Shown: positions 40,733-49,945, counted from the stretch's first letter. The stretch is 50,192 nt of DNA from an uncultured Pelagibacteraceae bacterium (GCA_902571095.1 CACGAV010000006.1:1-50192); one strand, 5' to 3'. Numbers and translations: made by a program. Notes: generated by a model not told the origin, from the sequence alone.

Positions 40733-40792
40733 ATTCACATTAAAAATTGACGTCCAATTTAAGCTATTTAGTTTTACATTAGTGTCAATGAA

Positions 40793-40838
40793 TTGATACA
40801 TTTTAAGTATTAATTGTACAATTAACGAAAGGGGAAAA
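40793..40838 (+). promoter_or_regulatory. Candidate promoter and RBS of the TRAP transporter genes
   Basis: TTGATA (40793-40798), 18 bases and TACAAT (40817-40822) match a sigma70 promoter well. The predicted start would leave only about ten leader bases. A strong GAAAGGGGA Shine-Dalgarno region (40827-40835) precedes the ATG at 40839. The RBS is secure; the promoter is tentative because of the short leader. Confidence 0.5.
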
Positions 40839-41843
40839 ATGAGAAAAATAATCTCTTCAATCTCAGCTCTGGCTATGCTGCTTGCATTATCTTTACCGAT
40901 AATGTCAGTTGCTAAATCAGCTGAGTTTTTTACAATAGGAACTGGAGGACCAACTGGAGTATATTTTCAAGTTGGAAACTCTGTTTGTAAAATGTTACAC
41001 AAGCAAGCTATAAGTGCTGAACACGGACGAAAAAAAGGAACAGCCAAAGCATATAGATGTACAGCTCCATCTACTGGTGGATCAAATTATAATATTGGTC
41101 AAATAAAAGCGGGAGAATTCCAATTTGGCGTTGCGCAATCTGACTGGCAGTTTCATGCTTATAATGGTTCAAGCAAATGGGAAGGAAAACAATTTGGTGA
41201 TCTAAGAGCTGTATTTTCAGTTCATAACGAACCTTTTCAAATTTGGGCAAGAAAAAAAGCTAAAGTTAAAGACTTTGATGGCTTAAAAGGAAAGGTAGTT
41301 AATATTGGTAACCCAGGTTCTGGTCAAAGGGGAACAATGGAAGAGCTAATGAAAGCTATGGGCGCTGATATGAATATGTTTAAAGGAACTACTGAATTAA
41401 CATCTTCTCAACAAGTAAAAGCATTATGTGATGGCAAGATAGACGCATTTGGTTACTCTGTAGGATTTCCTAATGGAGCAATGGAAGAAGCAGCAACTTG
41501 TGCAGCTAAAGCAATGCCAATTAATCTAACAGGTGGACCTGTTCAAGGTTTAATTGATGGCGCTGATTACTATGCTAAAGCAGTAATACCAAAGGGTACT
41601 TACACAGGTCAGAAAAAAGATGTAACGACTTTTGGTGTTAAAGCTACATTTGTGACTGGTGCTAACGTATCCGAAGAACTTGTTTATCTAGTAACTAAAG
41701 CTGTTATGGAAAATTTTGAAGATTTTAAAAAACAACATCCAGCTTTTGCTTTTCTTGAAAAGAAAAATATGATTAAGGATGGGTTATCAGCTCCGTTGCA
41801 TCCTGGTGCAATGAAGTATTATAAAGAAGCAGGATTAATGTAA
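40839..41843 (+). CDS. TAXI-family TRAP transporter substrate-binding protein
   Basis: This is the periplasmic ligand-binding part of a TRAP transporter. The signal peptide runs to about residue 27 (ALAMLLALSLPIMSVAKSA). The mature protein starts AEFFTIGTGGPTGVYFQVGN, the hallmark of the TAXI group; later NIGNPGSGQRGTMEELM and the region around KIDAFGYSVGFPNGAMEEA. It has 334 residues. It carries a strong ribosome site and is followed by a strong hairpin before the permease, so it is probably made in excess over the permease. The ligand is unknown; characterised TAXI systems take up glutamate, oxoglutarate and similar acids. Confidence 0.93.
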   Translation: MRKIISSISALAMLLALSLPIMSVAKSAEFFTIGTGGPTGVYFQVGNSVCKMLHKQAISAEHGRKKGTAKAYRCTAPSTGGSNYNIGQIKAGEFQFGVAQSDWQFHAYNGSSKWEGKQFGDLRAVFSVHNEPFQIWARKKAKVKDFDGLKGKVVNIGNPGSGQRGTMEELMKAMGADMNMFKGTTELTSSQQVKALCDGKIDAFGYSVGFPNGAMEEAATCAAKAMPINLTGGPVQGLIDGADYYAKAVIPKGTYTGQKKDVTTFGVKATFVTGANVSEELVYLVTKAVMENFEDFKKQHPAFAFLEKKNMIKDGLSAPLHPGAMKYYKEAGLM

Positions 41844-41863
41844 TAATTTTTACATTTTAAATT

Positions 41864-41896
41864 AAAAGGCCCAATATTTTATTGGGCCTTTTTTTT
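41864..41896 (+). terminator. Intrinsic terminator between TAXI binding protein and permease
   Basis: AAAAGGCCCAATA (41864-41876), loop TTT and TATTGGGCCTTTT (41880-41892) form a perfect 13-bp stem, with Ts continuing to 41896. It is 23 bases before the permease ATG, inside a two-gene transport operon. Partial read-through would set a high binding-protein to permease ratio. Confidence 0.9.
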
Positions 41897-41919
41897 ATAA
41901 TGGAGTATTCTAGAGTTTC

Positions 41920-44262
41920 ATGAAAAACGATAAAGAAAGTTTTCTAAATAAAAAAATTCAAGAAGATTTATCACCGACTCGTAATCTTACGGGTTTGCAT
42001 TTAAAGATAGTCGCAAGTATTGCAATTATTTGGTCATTATTTCAACTTTGGTATGCCTCTCCATTCCCATTTATGTTTGGAGTTGGTCTTTTTAAGGGGC
42101 TGCCCGCAAGAGCCATTCATTTAGGATTTGCTCTACTGTTAGCTTTTCTAATTTTTCCAATGACAAAAAAAGGTAAGACCGGTTTTATAGATATCATTCT
42201 AGCATGTTCAGCTTTTCTAGCATGTATATATATTTATTTCTTTTATGATCAAATCGTTGATAGGGGGGGAATCCTATTAGACCTTGATCTAAACTTTCTT
42301 GGTAGCCAATTTGTTTTACCAATTGAATTATTAATCGGAACTTTTGGAATTTTTGCACTTCTTGAATCTACAAGGCGAGTTATAGGAATCCCACTTGTAA
42401 TTGTTGCAATTGCTTTTTTACTTTTTTCATTTTTTGGTAAATATTTTCCCGAAATAATTTCTCATGGAGGACTTTCAGTAAGAAGACTTGTAGGATATCA
42501 TTGGTTTGACCAGGAAGCTATATTTGGAATTCCAATCAGTGTTTCTTTAGACTTTATTTTTCTTTTCGTACTATTTGGCGCTCTTCTAGATACAGCTGGT
42601 GGTGGGAAGTATTTTCTAGATTTAGCTTTTGCGATGGTTGGAAAAATGAGAGGTGGCCCAGCCAAAGCTGCAATCCTTGGATCTGGCATGACAGGTTTAA
42701 TATCTGGATCTTCAATTGCAAATACAGTTACCACTGGAACCTTCACAATTCCTATAATGAAAAAAACTGGTTTCTCAAAAGAGAAGGCGGGAGCTATTGA
42801 AGTTTCTGCATCAGTAAATGGACAAATAATGCCACCCGTAATGGGTGCAGCAGCTTTTATTATAGCTAGTTTTATTGGAATTACTTATTTTGAGGTAGTT
42901 AAACACGCTTTTTTACCAGCAATTATTTCTTATATCGCTCTTTTTTATATTTCTCATCTTGAGGCACTAAAACTGAACTTAAAAGGCATGGAAGAAAGCG
43001 AGATACCTAATTTAAAGAAAACTTTTATATCTGGTTTGCACTTTTTAATCCCAATCTTTGTTTTGATTTACTTGTTGGTTTATTTAAGACTAACTGCATC
43101 TTTTTCTATTTTTTATACAATAGTTACTTTGCTTTCAGTTAATTTAATTAAAAAACTAATCGAGGGTTCAAAAGATAAAGATTTTATTAATCCTTTAAAG
43201 GAATGGTATAATCAGACTATAACTGGTTTCCAAAAAGGTGCTTATAATATGGTAGGAGTGGGTGTTGCTATTGCAACAGCAGGTGTAATCGTTGGTGCTG
43301 TTGGATCAACTGGTTTGAGTACAAATTTAATTATTGTCGTTGAGTCTTTAGCAAAAGATAACGTAGTGATATTAATTCTTCTCACTATTGTTTTATGTTT
43401 GCTTTTAGGAATGGGTCTCCCAACAACTGCAAACTACGTAGTTGTTGCATCATTGATGTCAGCTGTACTAGTAGATGTGGGAAATGCATCCGGTTATATA
43501 TTTCCACTTATTGCAGTCCACTTATTTGTCTTCTATTACGGACTGATGGCAGATATAACACCTCCAGTTGGTTTAGCGTCTTATGCTGCAGCAGCAATAT
43601 CAGGAGGTGATCCCCTTAGAACAGGAGTTCAATCTTTTTGGTACAGTTTACGGACAGGAATTCTTCCTATTGTATTTTTGTTTAATCACGAATTACTATT
43701 GATCGGTATTGAAAATGTCTGGCATGCATTAATGGTAGTCTTCACATCATTAGCAGGAATTCTTATATTTACTTCTGCAACTCAGGGATGGTTTTTTAAT
43801 AAGCTAAAAATTTATGAAATATTAGTTTTTTTAATTATCGCGCTAGCTTTATTAAGACCGGATTTCATATTAAATAAATTTATACCAAAATATAATTTTA
43901 AAGATTTAAGCAAAAATCAAGAATTAGTTCTTCAATCAAATAATGAACTTAGAATAAAAGTAACCAGATTAACCGAATATGGAGAAAGATATAAATTGTT
44001 TGTGATACCGAAAAATTCATTTGATGAAGATTATAATCTTGAAAAACTTGGTATATCCGTAGAGACTGTTAACGAAAAAATAATAGTAAATAATTTGAAA
44101 TGGAACGGTTTAGCAAAAAGGAAAGGACTTTCCATTGATGATCAAATAACAGAATTTAAAGTTGAAAATCAAAATAGACCAAGCAAAAGTATTGTTTATC
44201 CTTTCGCATTAATAATATTTTTAATTTTTGCTTACCTGAATTATAGAAGAAAAAAAGTTTAG
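41920..44262 (+). CDS. TRAP transporter fused permease (small and large membrane subunits) with DUF3394 tail
   Basis: This is the membrane part of the TAXI-TRAP transporter. The N-terminal region (about 25-190) supplies the small-subunit spans; the large-subunit domain follows with GSGMTGLISGSSIANTVTTG (about 252-271) and LLLGMGLPTTANYVVVAS, both typical. The C-terminal part (about 650-765) is a soluble PDZ-like DUF3394 domain (TEYGERYKLFVIPK, WNGLAKRKGLSIDDQI) ending in a last membrane span. It has 780 residues. Its stop overlaps that of the opposite thioesterase gene by four bases. Confidence 0.92.
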   Translation: MKNDKESFLNKKIQEDLSPTRNLTGLHLKIVASIAIIWSLFQLWYASPFPFMFGVGLFKGLPARAIHLGFALLLAFLIFPMTKKGKTGFIDIILACSAFLACIYIYFFYDQIVDRGGILLDLDLNFLGSQFVLPIELLIGTFGIFALLESTRRVIGIPLVIVAIAFLLFSFFGKYFPEIISHGGLSVRRLVGYHWFDQEAIFGIPISVSLDFIFLFVLFGALLDTAGGGKYFLDLAFAMVGKMRGGPAKAAILGSGMTGLISGSSIANTVTTGTFTIPIMKKTGFSKEKAGAIEVSASVNGQIMPPVMGAAAFIIASFIGITYFEVVKHAFLPAIISYIALFYISHLEALKLNLKGMEESEIPNLKKTFISGLHFLIPIFVLIYLLVYLRLTASFSIFYTIVTLLSVNLIKKLIEGSKDKDFINPLKEWYNQTITGFQKGAYNMVGVGVAIATAGVIVGAVGSTGLSTNLIIVVESLAKDNVVILILLTIVLCLLLGMGLPTTANYVVVASLMSAVLVDVGNASGYIFPLIAVHLFVFYYGLMADITPPVGLASYAAAAISGGDPLRTGVQSFWYSLRTGILPIVFLFNHELLLIGIENVWHALMVVFTSLAGILIFTSATQGWFFNKLKIYEILVFLIIALALLRPDFILNKFIPKYNFKDLSKNQELVLQSNNELRIKVTRLTEYGERYKLFVIPKNSFDEDYNLEKLGISVETVNEKIIVNNLKWNGLAKRKGLSIDDQITEFKVENQNRPSKSIVYPFALIIFLIFAYLNYRRKKV

Positions 44263-44651
44263 GTTTTTAAAATTTTCCAAACACCTGACGTAACTGCAAC
44301 TATTCCACGAGAATTTACTATTTCACATGTTAAAAATACCAGCGATCTAGTTGTTTTTTGTATTTTTACTTTTGCAATGAGTTTATCCCCTAATTTTGCG
44401 GCAGAAATAAATTTCATTTCAAGGGAAATCGTCACACACTGTTTACCCGCAGCTCTATGTGCTCCATTTCCCATACCTGTATCTGCAATAAAAGTTAAGA
44501 AGCCACCGTGTGCCATGCCTGCAGTATTAAGGTGCATTTCTTTAACTTCAGCATGGTACTCAAAATTTTTATCATCAATCTTTTTAATTTTAAGTCCGCC
44601 AACGTGCTTTGAATAACCAGAATCAGTTTCGTCCATGTCTTCTTTTATCAT
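44259..44651 (-). CDS. PaaI/YdiI-type hotdog-fold thioesterase
   Basis: This is a small acyl-CoA thioesterase of the hotdog fold. The motif HLNTAGMAHGGFLTFIADTG (about 40-59) carries the active-site region, and SLEMKFISAAKLGDKLIAKV follows. It has 130 residues from the ATG 44651. A second ATG at 44636 with AAGAAG just upstream may be the true start (125 residues). It overlaps the end of the DMT permease gene by 29 or 14 bases and converges tail to tail on the TRAP permease. The substrate is not evident. Confidence 0.87.
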   Translation of the reverse strand: MIKEDMDETDSGYSKHVGGLKIKKIDDKNFEYHAEVKEMHLNTAGMAHGGFLTFIADTGMGNGAHRAAGKQCVTISLEMKFISAAKLGDKLIAKVKIQKTTRSLVFLTCEIVNSRGIVAVTSGVWKILKT

Positions 44652-45525
44652 ACAAAGGAGCCAGTTGTGAGAAAATAACAGCTGATAAAATAATTATAAT
44701 TCCCAAGATTTTATATTCATTAAGAAATTGGTCTAATATTATCCATGCAGCTATTGATCCAAATACACCTTCTAAAGAAAAAATAATTGCAGCTGGAGCA
44801 GGAGAAATATTTTGTAAAGCTAGAATTTGAAGCATAAAAGCAATTCCACTAGATAAAACTCCTGCATAAAGTAATTCAGCCGCTTCTAATGATAAAACTT
44901 TTAATGAGACATATTCGTAAGCAAACATCGGAACAGAAGAAAATATTGCAGCAGCAAGACATTGAAAAGAAGCAATAGTAATCGGAAAATTGAAAACTTT
45001 TAAAAATTTAGAAATATAAACAATATGAAAGGCCCAGAAAAAAGCCCCAATTACTACAAGAGTGTCACCAAACCTTACTCTAAGATTACCTAATTCACTA
45101 AGAAGAAAACCACCAATTAAACACATCATTACTGATGGCCAAACAGATTTATGAATTTTTTTTGAAAAAAGAAAAAAAGCAATTATTGGAACTATAACTA
45201 CATACAAAACTGTAAAGACCGCTGAGTTTGCTACATCGGTATAAATTAGTGAAATCTGCTGTAAAATATTTCCTCCAGCTAATAAAAAACCTAAAAAAAA
45301 TATATAACCTACAACAAATTTATAATTTAATTTTGTCTCTTTGATTTTTTTAAACTCAAAAATAAAAAAAAATGGTAGTAGTGCTAAGAAGCCTAAAATT
45401 AAACGAGCCGCAGAGAATGTCCAAGGGCCAATATAATCCATTCCCATATCTTGGGCCACAAAAGCTGTACCCCAAAGAAAAGAACATCCGACCGCACAAA
45501 TTAATGAAAATATTTTTTTATCCAT
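44623..45525 (-). CDS. EamA/DMT-family permease
   Basis: This is a drug/metabolite transporter superfamily membrane protein with two EamA repeats and about ten hydrophobic spans. It shows SLICAVGCSFLWGTAFVAQD at the N-terminus, and SPAPAAIIFSLEGVFGSIAA in the second repeat is the most conserved segment. It has 300 residues. It starts directly after the E2 stop, so it may be transcribed with the pyruvate dehydrogenase genes. The exported or imported compound cannot be predicted. Confidence 0.88.
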   Translation of the reverse strand: MDKKIFSLICAVGCSFLWGTAFVAQDMGMDYIGPWTFSAARLILGFLALLPFFFIFEFKKIKETKLNYKFVVGYIFFLGFLLAGGNILQQISLIYTDVANSAVFTVLYVVIVPIIAFFLFSKKIHKSVWPSVMMCLIGGFLLSELGNLRVRFGDTLVVIGAFFWAFHIVYISKFLKVFNFPITIASFQCLAAAIFSSVPMFAYEYVSLKVLSLEAAELLYAGVLSSGIAFMLQILALQNISPAPAAIIFSLEGVFGSIAAWIILDQFLNEYKILGIIIILSAVIFSQLAPLYDKRRHGRN

Positions 45526-46779
45526 TTAAACTGCAAGCTTGAATGCAAAATCTTTACCTAAACTTTTAGATAAGTGCACACAAAATCTTGCGCCTTCAGC
45601 ACCATCAATTACTCTGTGATCATAAGATAGAGATATTGGAAGCATCTTTCTCACAATAAATTGACCGTTAACTTTTTTAATTTTATCAAAAGTTTTACCA
45701 ACACCTAAAATAGCTACTTCTGGAGGATTAATAATTGGTGTGAAAAAATTTCCTCCAATACCTCCTAAGCTTGAAATTGTCATTGAACCCCCAAAAAATT
45801 CCTTCTTATCTATTTTAAGCTCTTTACATTGTTTACTTACTTTTCTTAATTCTTCATAAATTTCCTTTAATCCTAATTGATCAACATTTCTAATTTTTGG
45901 AACCATCAAACCGTGCGGAGTATCAACCGCAAAACCAACATGGTAATACTTTTTAAAAATTAATTTATTGTTCTCGGGATCTATAGAAGAATTAAAATTT
46001 GGATACTCTTTAAGTGCATTTACCACTGCTCTAGTTATAAATGCTAATGGACTTATTCTTATTCTATCACCAGAATAATTATCGATTAATGTTGTTCTAA
46101 ACTGTTCCATTTCAGTTATATCTATCTCATCATGTTGAGTAACGTGAGGAATCTCAGTCCAAGATCTAACAAGTTGAGGACCAGATAACTTTTTCACTCT
46201 GGGAAGATCTTTTTTTTCTATTTCTCCGAATGCTTCATGAGGATATTCATCCTTGTAAACTTTCTTTTCAACCTTTCCTTCATTAACTGATACCTGGGAT
46301 CTTACAAATTTTTTCACATCATCTTCAGTTACTCTACCAGCTCTTTGTGATCCAGGTATCTGAACGACATCAGCACCTAATTCTCTTGCAAATTTTCTTA
46401 CTTTTGGACTTGCAGATGATACGCCGTCTTTACTCAATTTTTTTACTACAGGAGCTATTTCTTTTGGAGTTTCAGTTACTATTTTCTTTTCAGGGATATT
46501 TTCTTTTACCTCAACTGCTTTTTTACTTTCTTCCTTTTTACTTACAGAATCTAATGATAATATTTCACTTCCTTCTGAAACTTTGTCACCAACTTTAACA
46601 ATAATCTTATTGATTTTTCCTTCATCAGTTGCAGGAACTTCTACACTTGATTTATCACTTTCCAAAGTAATTAAGGGATCATTTTTTTTGATCTGTTGTC
46701 CTGACTTAACTAATACCTCAATCACTTCAACATTTTTAAAATCTCCGATATTTGGAACTAATAATTTTTTTTCAGCCAT
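45526..46779 (-). CDS. aceF: Pyruvate dehydrogenase E2, dihydrolipoamide acetyltransferase
   Basis: This is the core of the pyruvate dehydrogenase complex, which moves acetyl groups from lipoamide to CoA. It has a single lipoyl domain (1-75; lipoyl Lys43 in LESDKSSVEVPATDEG), a linker, a peripheral-subunit-binding domain (ASPKVRKFARELGADVVQI, about 122-155), and the acetyltransferase domain with SYDHRVIDGAEGARF near the C-terminus. It has 417 residues. It lies six bases after aceE. With only one lipoyl domain it is shorter than the enterobacterial E2; the second lipoyl domain of the system sits on E1. Confidence 0.95.
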   Translation of the reverse strand: MAEKKLLVPNIGDFKNVEVIEVLVKSGQQIKKNDPLITLESDKSSVEVPATDEGKINKIIVKVGDKVSEGSEILSLDSVSKKEESKKAVEVKENIPEKKIVTETPKEIAPVVKKLSKDGVSSASPKVRKFARELGADVVQIPGSQRAGRVTEDDVKKFVRSQVSVNEGKVEKKVYKDEYPHEAFGEIEKKDLPRVKKLSGPQLVRSWTEIPHVTQHDEIDITEMEQFRTTLIDNYSGDRIRISPLAFITRAVVNALKEYPNFNSSIDPENNKLIFKKYYHVGFAVDTPHGLMVPKIRNVDQLGLKEIYEELRKVSKQCKELKIDKKEFFGGSMTISSLGGIGGNFFTPIINPPEVAILGVGKTFDKIKKVNGQFIVRKMLPISLSYDHRVIDGAEGARFCVHLSKSLGKDFAFKLAV

Positions 46780-46785
46780 TAAACT

Positions 46786-49700
46786 CTATAATTTTGTTGG
46801 AAAAACTTTTGTTTGATCAATATCGTATTTTTTAATCGCTTTTTCTGCATGTTCTGAAGCCATCAATTGTTCTTTTGCTAATGCGCTTAAAGTGTATGTA
46901 ACAATATGCTTTTTATCAACTTCAAAAAATTTTCTTAATTCTTTTCTTGTATCACTTCTTCCAAAACCATCAGTTCCTAATGTATAGAATGGTTTATTAA
47001 GATATGGTCTTATTTGGTCTGTATGTGATCTTATATAATCTGATGCTGCAAATATAATTCCCTCTTGAGAGTCTAAACATTTTTGTACATAACTTTTCTT
47101 AGGCTTCTCTTTTGGATTTAATAAATTTCTTCTTTCAACTTCCATACCATCTTTCTTTAATTCATTGAAACTAGTAGCACTCCAAACATTACAATCTACT
47201 CCGTAATCTTTTGATAAAGTTTCAGCAGCTTTAATAACTTCTCTTAAAATTGATCCTGAACCAAGCATTTGAACTTTAGCTTTACCTTTTCCTTTATAGT
47301 TTTTAAATAAATACATTCCTTTTAAAATTCCCTGATCCGAACCAGCGGGTTTTTCTGGATGAGTATAATTTTCGTTCATTGCAGTTATGTAGTAGTAAAT
47401 ATTTTCTTTTTTCTCATGCATCCTTTTTAATCCATCTCTAAAAATAACTGCCATCTCATATGAAAATGTAGGATCATAACTCACACAGTTGGGTATTGCA
47501 GATGCTAGGAGAAGACTATGTCCGTCCTGGTGTTGTAATCCCTCACCAGCTAAAGTTGTTTTTCCAGATGTTGCTCCAATTAAAAAACCTCTAGTCTGAG
47601 AATCTGCTGCAGCCCAAGCTAAATCTCCAATTCTTTGAAAACCAAACATAGAGTAAAACAAATAAATAGGAACCATTTCTAAATCATGATTAGTGTAAGA
47701 AGTTCCAGCTGCAATCCATGATGACATTGCCCCCGCCTCAGTAATACCTTCTTGTAAAACTTGCCCACTTTTGTCTTCTCTGTAGGAACTTAATTGTTCA
47801 GAGTCGACTGGTTCATATTTTTGACCTTCATGTGCATAAATACCAATCTTTTGAAAAAAACCTTCCATACCAAAAGTTCTTGCCTCATCAGCAATTATAG
47901 GTACCAACCTTGGCGCAACATTTTTGTCTCTTAGTAAATTTGCAAGCATTCTTACAAGAGCCATTGTAGTAGACATTTCTTTATCACCAGTAGATTTCAT
48001 AAAACTTTCAAATATATCTTGAGGAGGCGTTTTAACTGGTTTTGCAAAAGTAGTTCTCTCAGGAATGTGTCCACCAAGCTTAATTCTGCAATTTTTTAAA
48101 TACTTTATTTCTGGTGAATTTTCTGCTGGTTTGTAATATTCAATATTTTTAACCTGCTTATCAGTAAGTGGCACATTAAATCTATCTCTGTAAAATAATA
48201 AATCTTCCTCGTCTAATTTCTTTTGTTGGTGAGTTGTATTTATACTCTCACCAGATTTACCCATTCCATAACCCTTAATTGTCTTAGCTATTATTACAGT
48301 TGGCTTACCTTTGCATTGAACAGCTGCATTATAAGCTGAGTAAACTTTATGAGGATCGTGTCCGCCTCTATTTAATTTCCAAATATCAGCATCAGTCATA
48401 TTTGCTACCAAGTCTTTTAATTCAGGATATTTACCAAAAAATTTCTCTCTTACATAAGCCCCACCTTTTGCTTTGAATGCCTGATATTCACCGTCAACTG
48501 CTTCAGTCATTCTTTTAACTAGTAAACCAGTTTTATCTTTAGACAAAAGTTGATCCCAGTAAGAGCCCCAAATTACTTTAATTACATTCCAACCCGAGCC
48601 TCTAAATCTTCCTTCAAGTTCTTGAATAATTTTTCCATTTCCTCTTACAGGTCCATCTAGTCTTTGAAGATTACAATTAATAACAAAAATCAAATTATCT
48701 AATTTTTCTCTTGCTGCTAGTCCTACAGCTCCAAAGCTTTCGGGTTCATCCATTTCACCATCACCTAGATGACACCAAATTTTCCTATCTTGATCTTTTA
48801 AAAGACCTCTATTTATTAAATACTTAGTAAACCTAGCTTGATAGATTGCCATCATAGGACCAAGTCCCATGGACACAGTTGGGAACTGCCAAAACTTAGG
48901 CATCAACCAAGGATGTGGGTAAGAAGACAATCCGCCTTTCTCAACTTCTTGTCTAAATTTATCTAATTGTTTTTCTGTAATTCTTCCTTCTAAAAAAGCT
49001 CTTGCATACATACCCGGTGCGCTATGACCTTGGAAATAAACTAAATCACCACCAAATTTATTATTTTTTGCTCTCCAAAAATGATTCATACCGACGTCAT
49101 ATAATGTTGCTGCAGAAGCAAAAGTACCTATGTGGCCTCCTAGTTCTGGATTTTTTTTATTAGCCTTTACAACCATGGCAGCTGCATTCCATCTTATGTA
49201 AGCTCTAATTTTTCTCTCTAAATTTTGATCTCCTGGCGATTGGATATCTGCGGTGGCAGGTATTGTATTTATATAAGGAGTAGTTCTAGTGTCTGGTAAA
49301 ATTAATCCTTGTGTGTAAGCTTCATCAATTACTTTTTTAAGTAAGTAACCAGCTCTAGATGAGCCATCTGCTTTTACAACTGCTCGTAAGGAATCCAACC
49401 ACTCTTGTGTTTCCGCAGGATCTATATCATCCTTAGAAATGGGTTGAGCATAAATCGTCTCCTTTCCATTTCTTAGACCATTTGTTTTTTCCATTTTTGG
49501 AATTGTTTGTTCCTCAACTTCGATTATTTCTTTTGTTGGTTTGGCAACATCTTCCCTTTTTTCATTTGTGCCATCTAAGGTAGCTAGAATACTACCTTCT
49601 GAAACTTTATCTCCAATTTTTACTTTTAATTGAGATATTTTTCCATCGTAAGGTGATGGCACCTCAACACTTGATTTGTCACTTTCTAAAGTGACGATTG

Positions 49701-49800
49701 GATCATTTTTTTTTATTTGGTCTCCGGGTTTTACTAAAACCTCTATAATCTCAACATCCTTAAAATCACCAATATCTGGTACAGAAATGTTCTTTGGCAT
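46786..49800 (-). CDS. aceE: Pyruvate dehydrogenase E1 (homodimeric) with fused N-terminal lipoyl domain
   Basis: This is the thiamine-dependent decarboxylase that feeds pyruvate into acetyl-CoA. Residues about 120-1004 align end to end with the AceE type: DPAETQEWLDSLRAVV, YINTIPATADIQSPGDQ, HLGDGEMDEPES (thiamine motif), NLQRLDGPVRGNGKI, EARTFGMEGFFQKIGIY, GTDGFGRSDTRKELR. Residues 1-75 are an extra lipoyl domain (VPDIGDFKDVEIIEVLVKPG, lipoyl Lys42 in LESDKSSVEVPSPYDG), joined by a charged linker (about 80-118). The domain is nearly a copy of the one on the E2 next door. The length of 1004, against about 887 for the usual AceE, agrees with the fusion. The start ATG is supported because the lipoyl domain begins right there. 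Confidence 0.95.
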   Translation of the reverse strand: MPKNISVPDIGDFKDVEIIEVLVKPGDQIKKNDPIVTLESDKSSVEVPSPYDGKISQLKVKIGDKVSEGSILATLDGTNEKREDVAKPTKEIIEVEEQTIPKMEKTNGLRNGKETIYAQPISKDDIDPAETQEWLDSLRAVVKADGSSRAGYLLKKVIDEAYTQGLILPDTRTTPYINTIPATADIQSPGDQNLERKIRAYIRWNAAAMVVKANKKNPELGGHIGTFASAATLYDVGMNHFWRAKNNKFGGDLVYFQGHSAPGMYARAFLEGRITEKQLDKFRQEVEKGGLSSYPHPWLMPKFWQFPTVSMGLGPMMAIYQARFTKYLINRGLLKDQDRKIWCHLGDGEMDEPESFGAVGLAAREKLDNLIFVINCNLQRLDGPVRGNGKIIQELEGRFRGSGWNVIKVIWGSYWDQLLSKDKTGLLVKRMTEAVDGEYQAFKAKGGAYVREKFFGKYPELKDLVANMTDADIWKLNRGGHDPHKVYSAYNAAVQCKGKPTVIIAKTIKGYGMGKSGESINTTHQQKKLDEEDLLFYRDRFNVPLTDKQVKNIEYYKPAENSPEIKYLKNCRIKLGGHIPERTTFAKPVKTPPQDIFESFMKSTGDKEMSTTMALVRMLANLLRDKNVAPRLVPIIADEARTFGMEGFFQKIGIYAHEGQKYEPVDSEQLSSYREDKSGQVLQEGITEAGAMSSWIAAGTSYTNHDLEMVPIYLFYSMFGFQRIGDLAWAAADSQTRGFLIGATSGKTTLAGEGLQHQDGHSLLLASAIPNCVSYDPTFSYEMAVIFRDGLKRMHEKKENIYYYITAMNENYTHPEKPAGSDQGILKGMYLFKNYKGKGKAKVQMLGSGSILREVIKAAETLSKDYGVDCNVWSATSFNELKKDGMEVERRNLLNPKEKPKKSYVQKCLDSQEGIIFAASDYIRSHTDQIRPYLNKPFYTLGTDGFGRSDTRKELRKFFEVDKKHIVTYTLSALAKEQLMASEHAEKAIKKYDIDQTKVFPTKL

Positions 49801-49806
49801 TTAATT

Positions 49807-49840
49807 ATTATACACAATTTTTGACACAATTTGTCCGCTT
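49807..49840 (-). promoter_or_regulatory. Candidate promoter and repeat motif directly before aceE
   Basis: On the minus strand a perfect TATAAT (49812-49807) ends six bases before the aceE ATG, so transcription would start at or next to the A of ATG. No ribosome site exists. Just upstream ATTGTGT occurs twice, and GACA-AATTG-TGTC forms a 4-bp inverted repeat, which could be an operator. The -35 is poor (GACAAA at 17 bases). Confidence 0.5.
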
Positions 49841-49894
49841 TTTTAACACTTAGATTTTGTAATATAAATCATGCAACTTTTAAGACTTATATTT

Positions 49895-49922
49895 AAAAAA
49901 AAGAGAACTGCCGTTAACTCTC
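49895..49922 (-). terminator. Terminator after the thiolase/small membrane protein genes
   Basis: On the minus strand GAGAGTT-AACGGC-AGTTCTC (49922-49903) is a 7-bp stem with two G-U pairs, followed by eight Ts (49902-49895). Upstream, CAGGTATT/AATACCTG (49960-49953, 49929-49922) and TGCCGTT/AACGGCA form further pairings that share bases with it. Confidence 0.7.
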
Positions 49923-49945
49923 AGGTATTAATTCAAAAAATTTTA

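Noticed and set aside
42498-42746. Minus-strand frame inside the TRAP permease
   Set aside because: Shadow of the conserved permease motif region; no ribosome site or neighbours in support.
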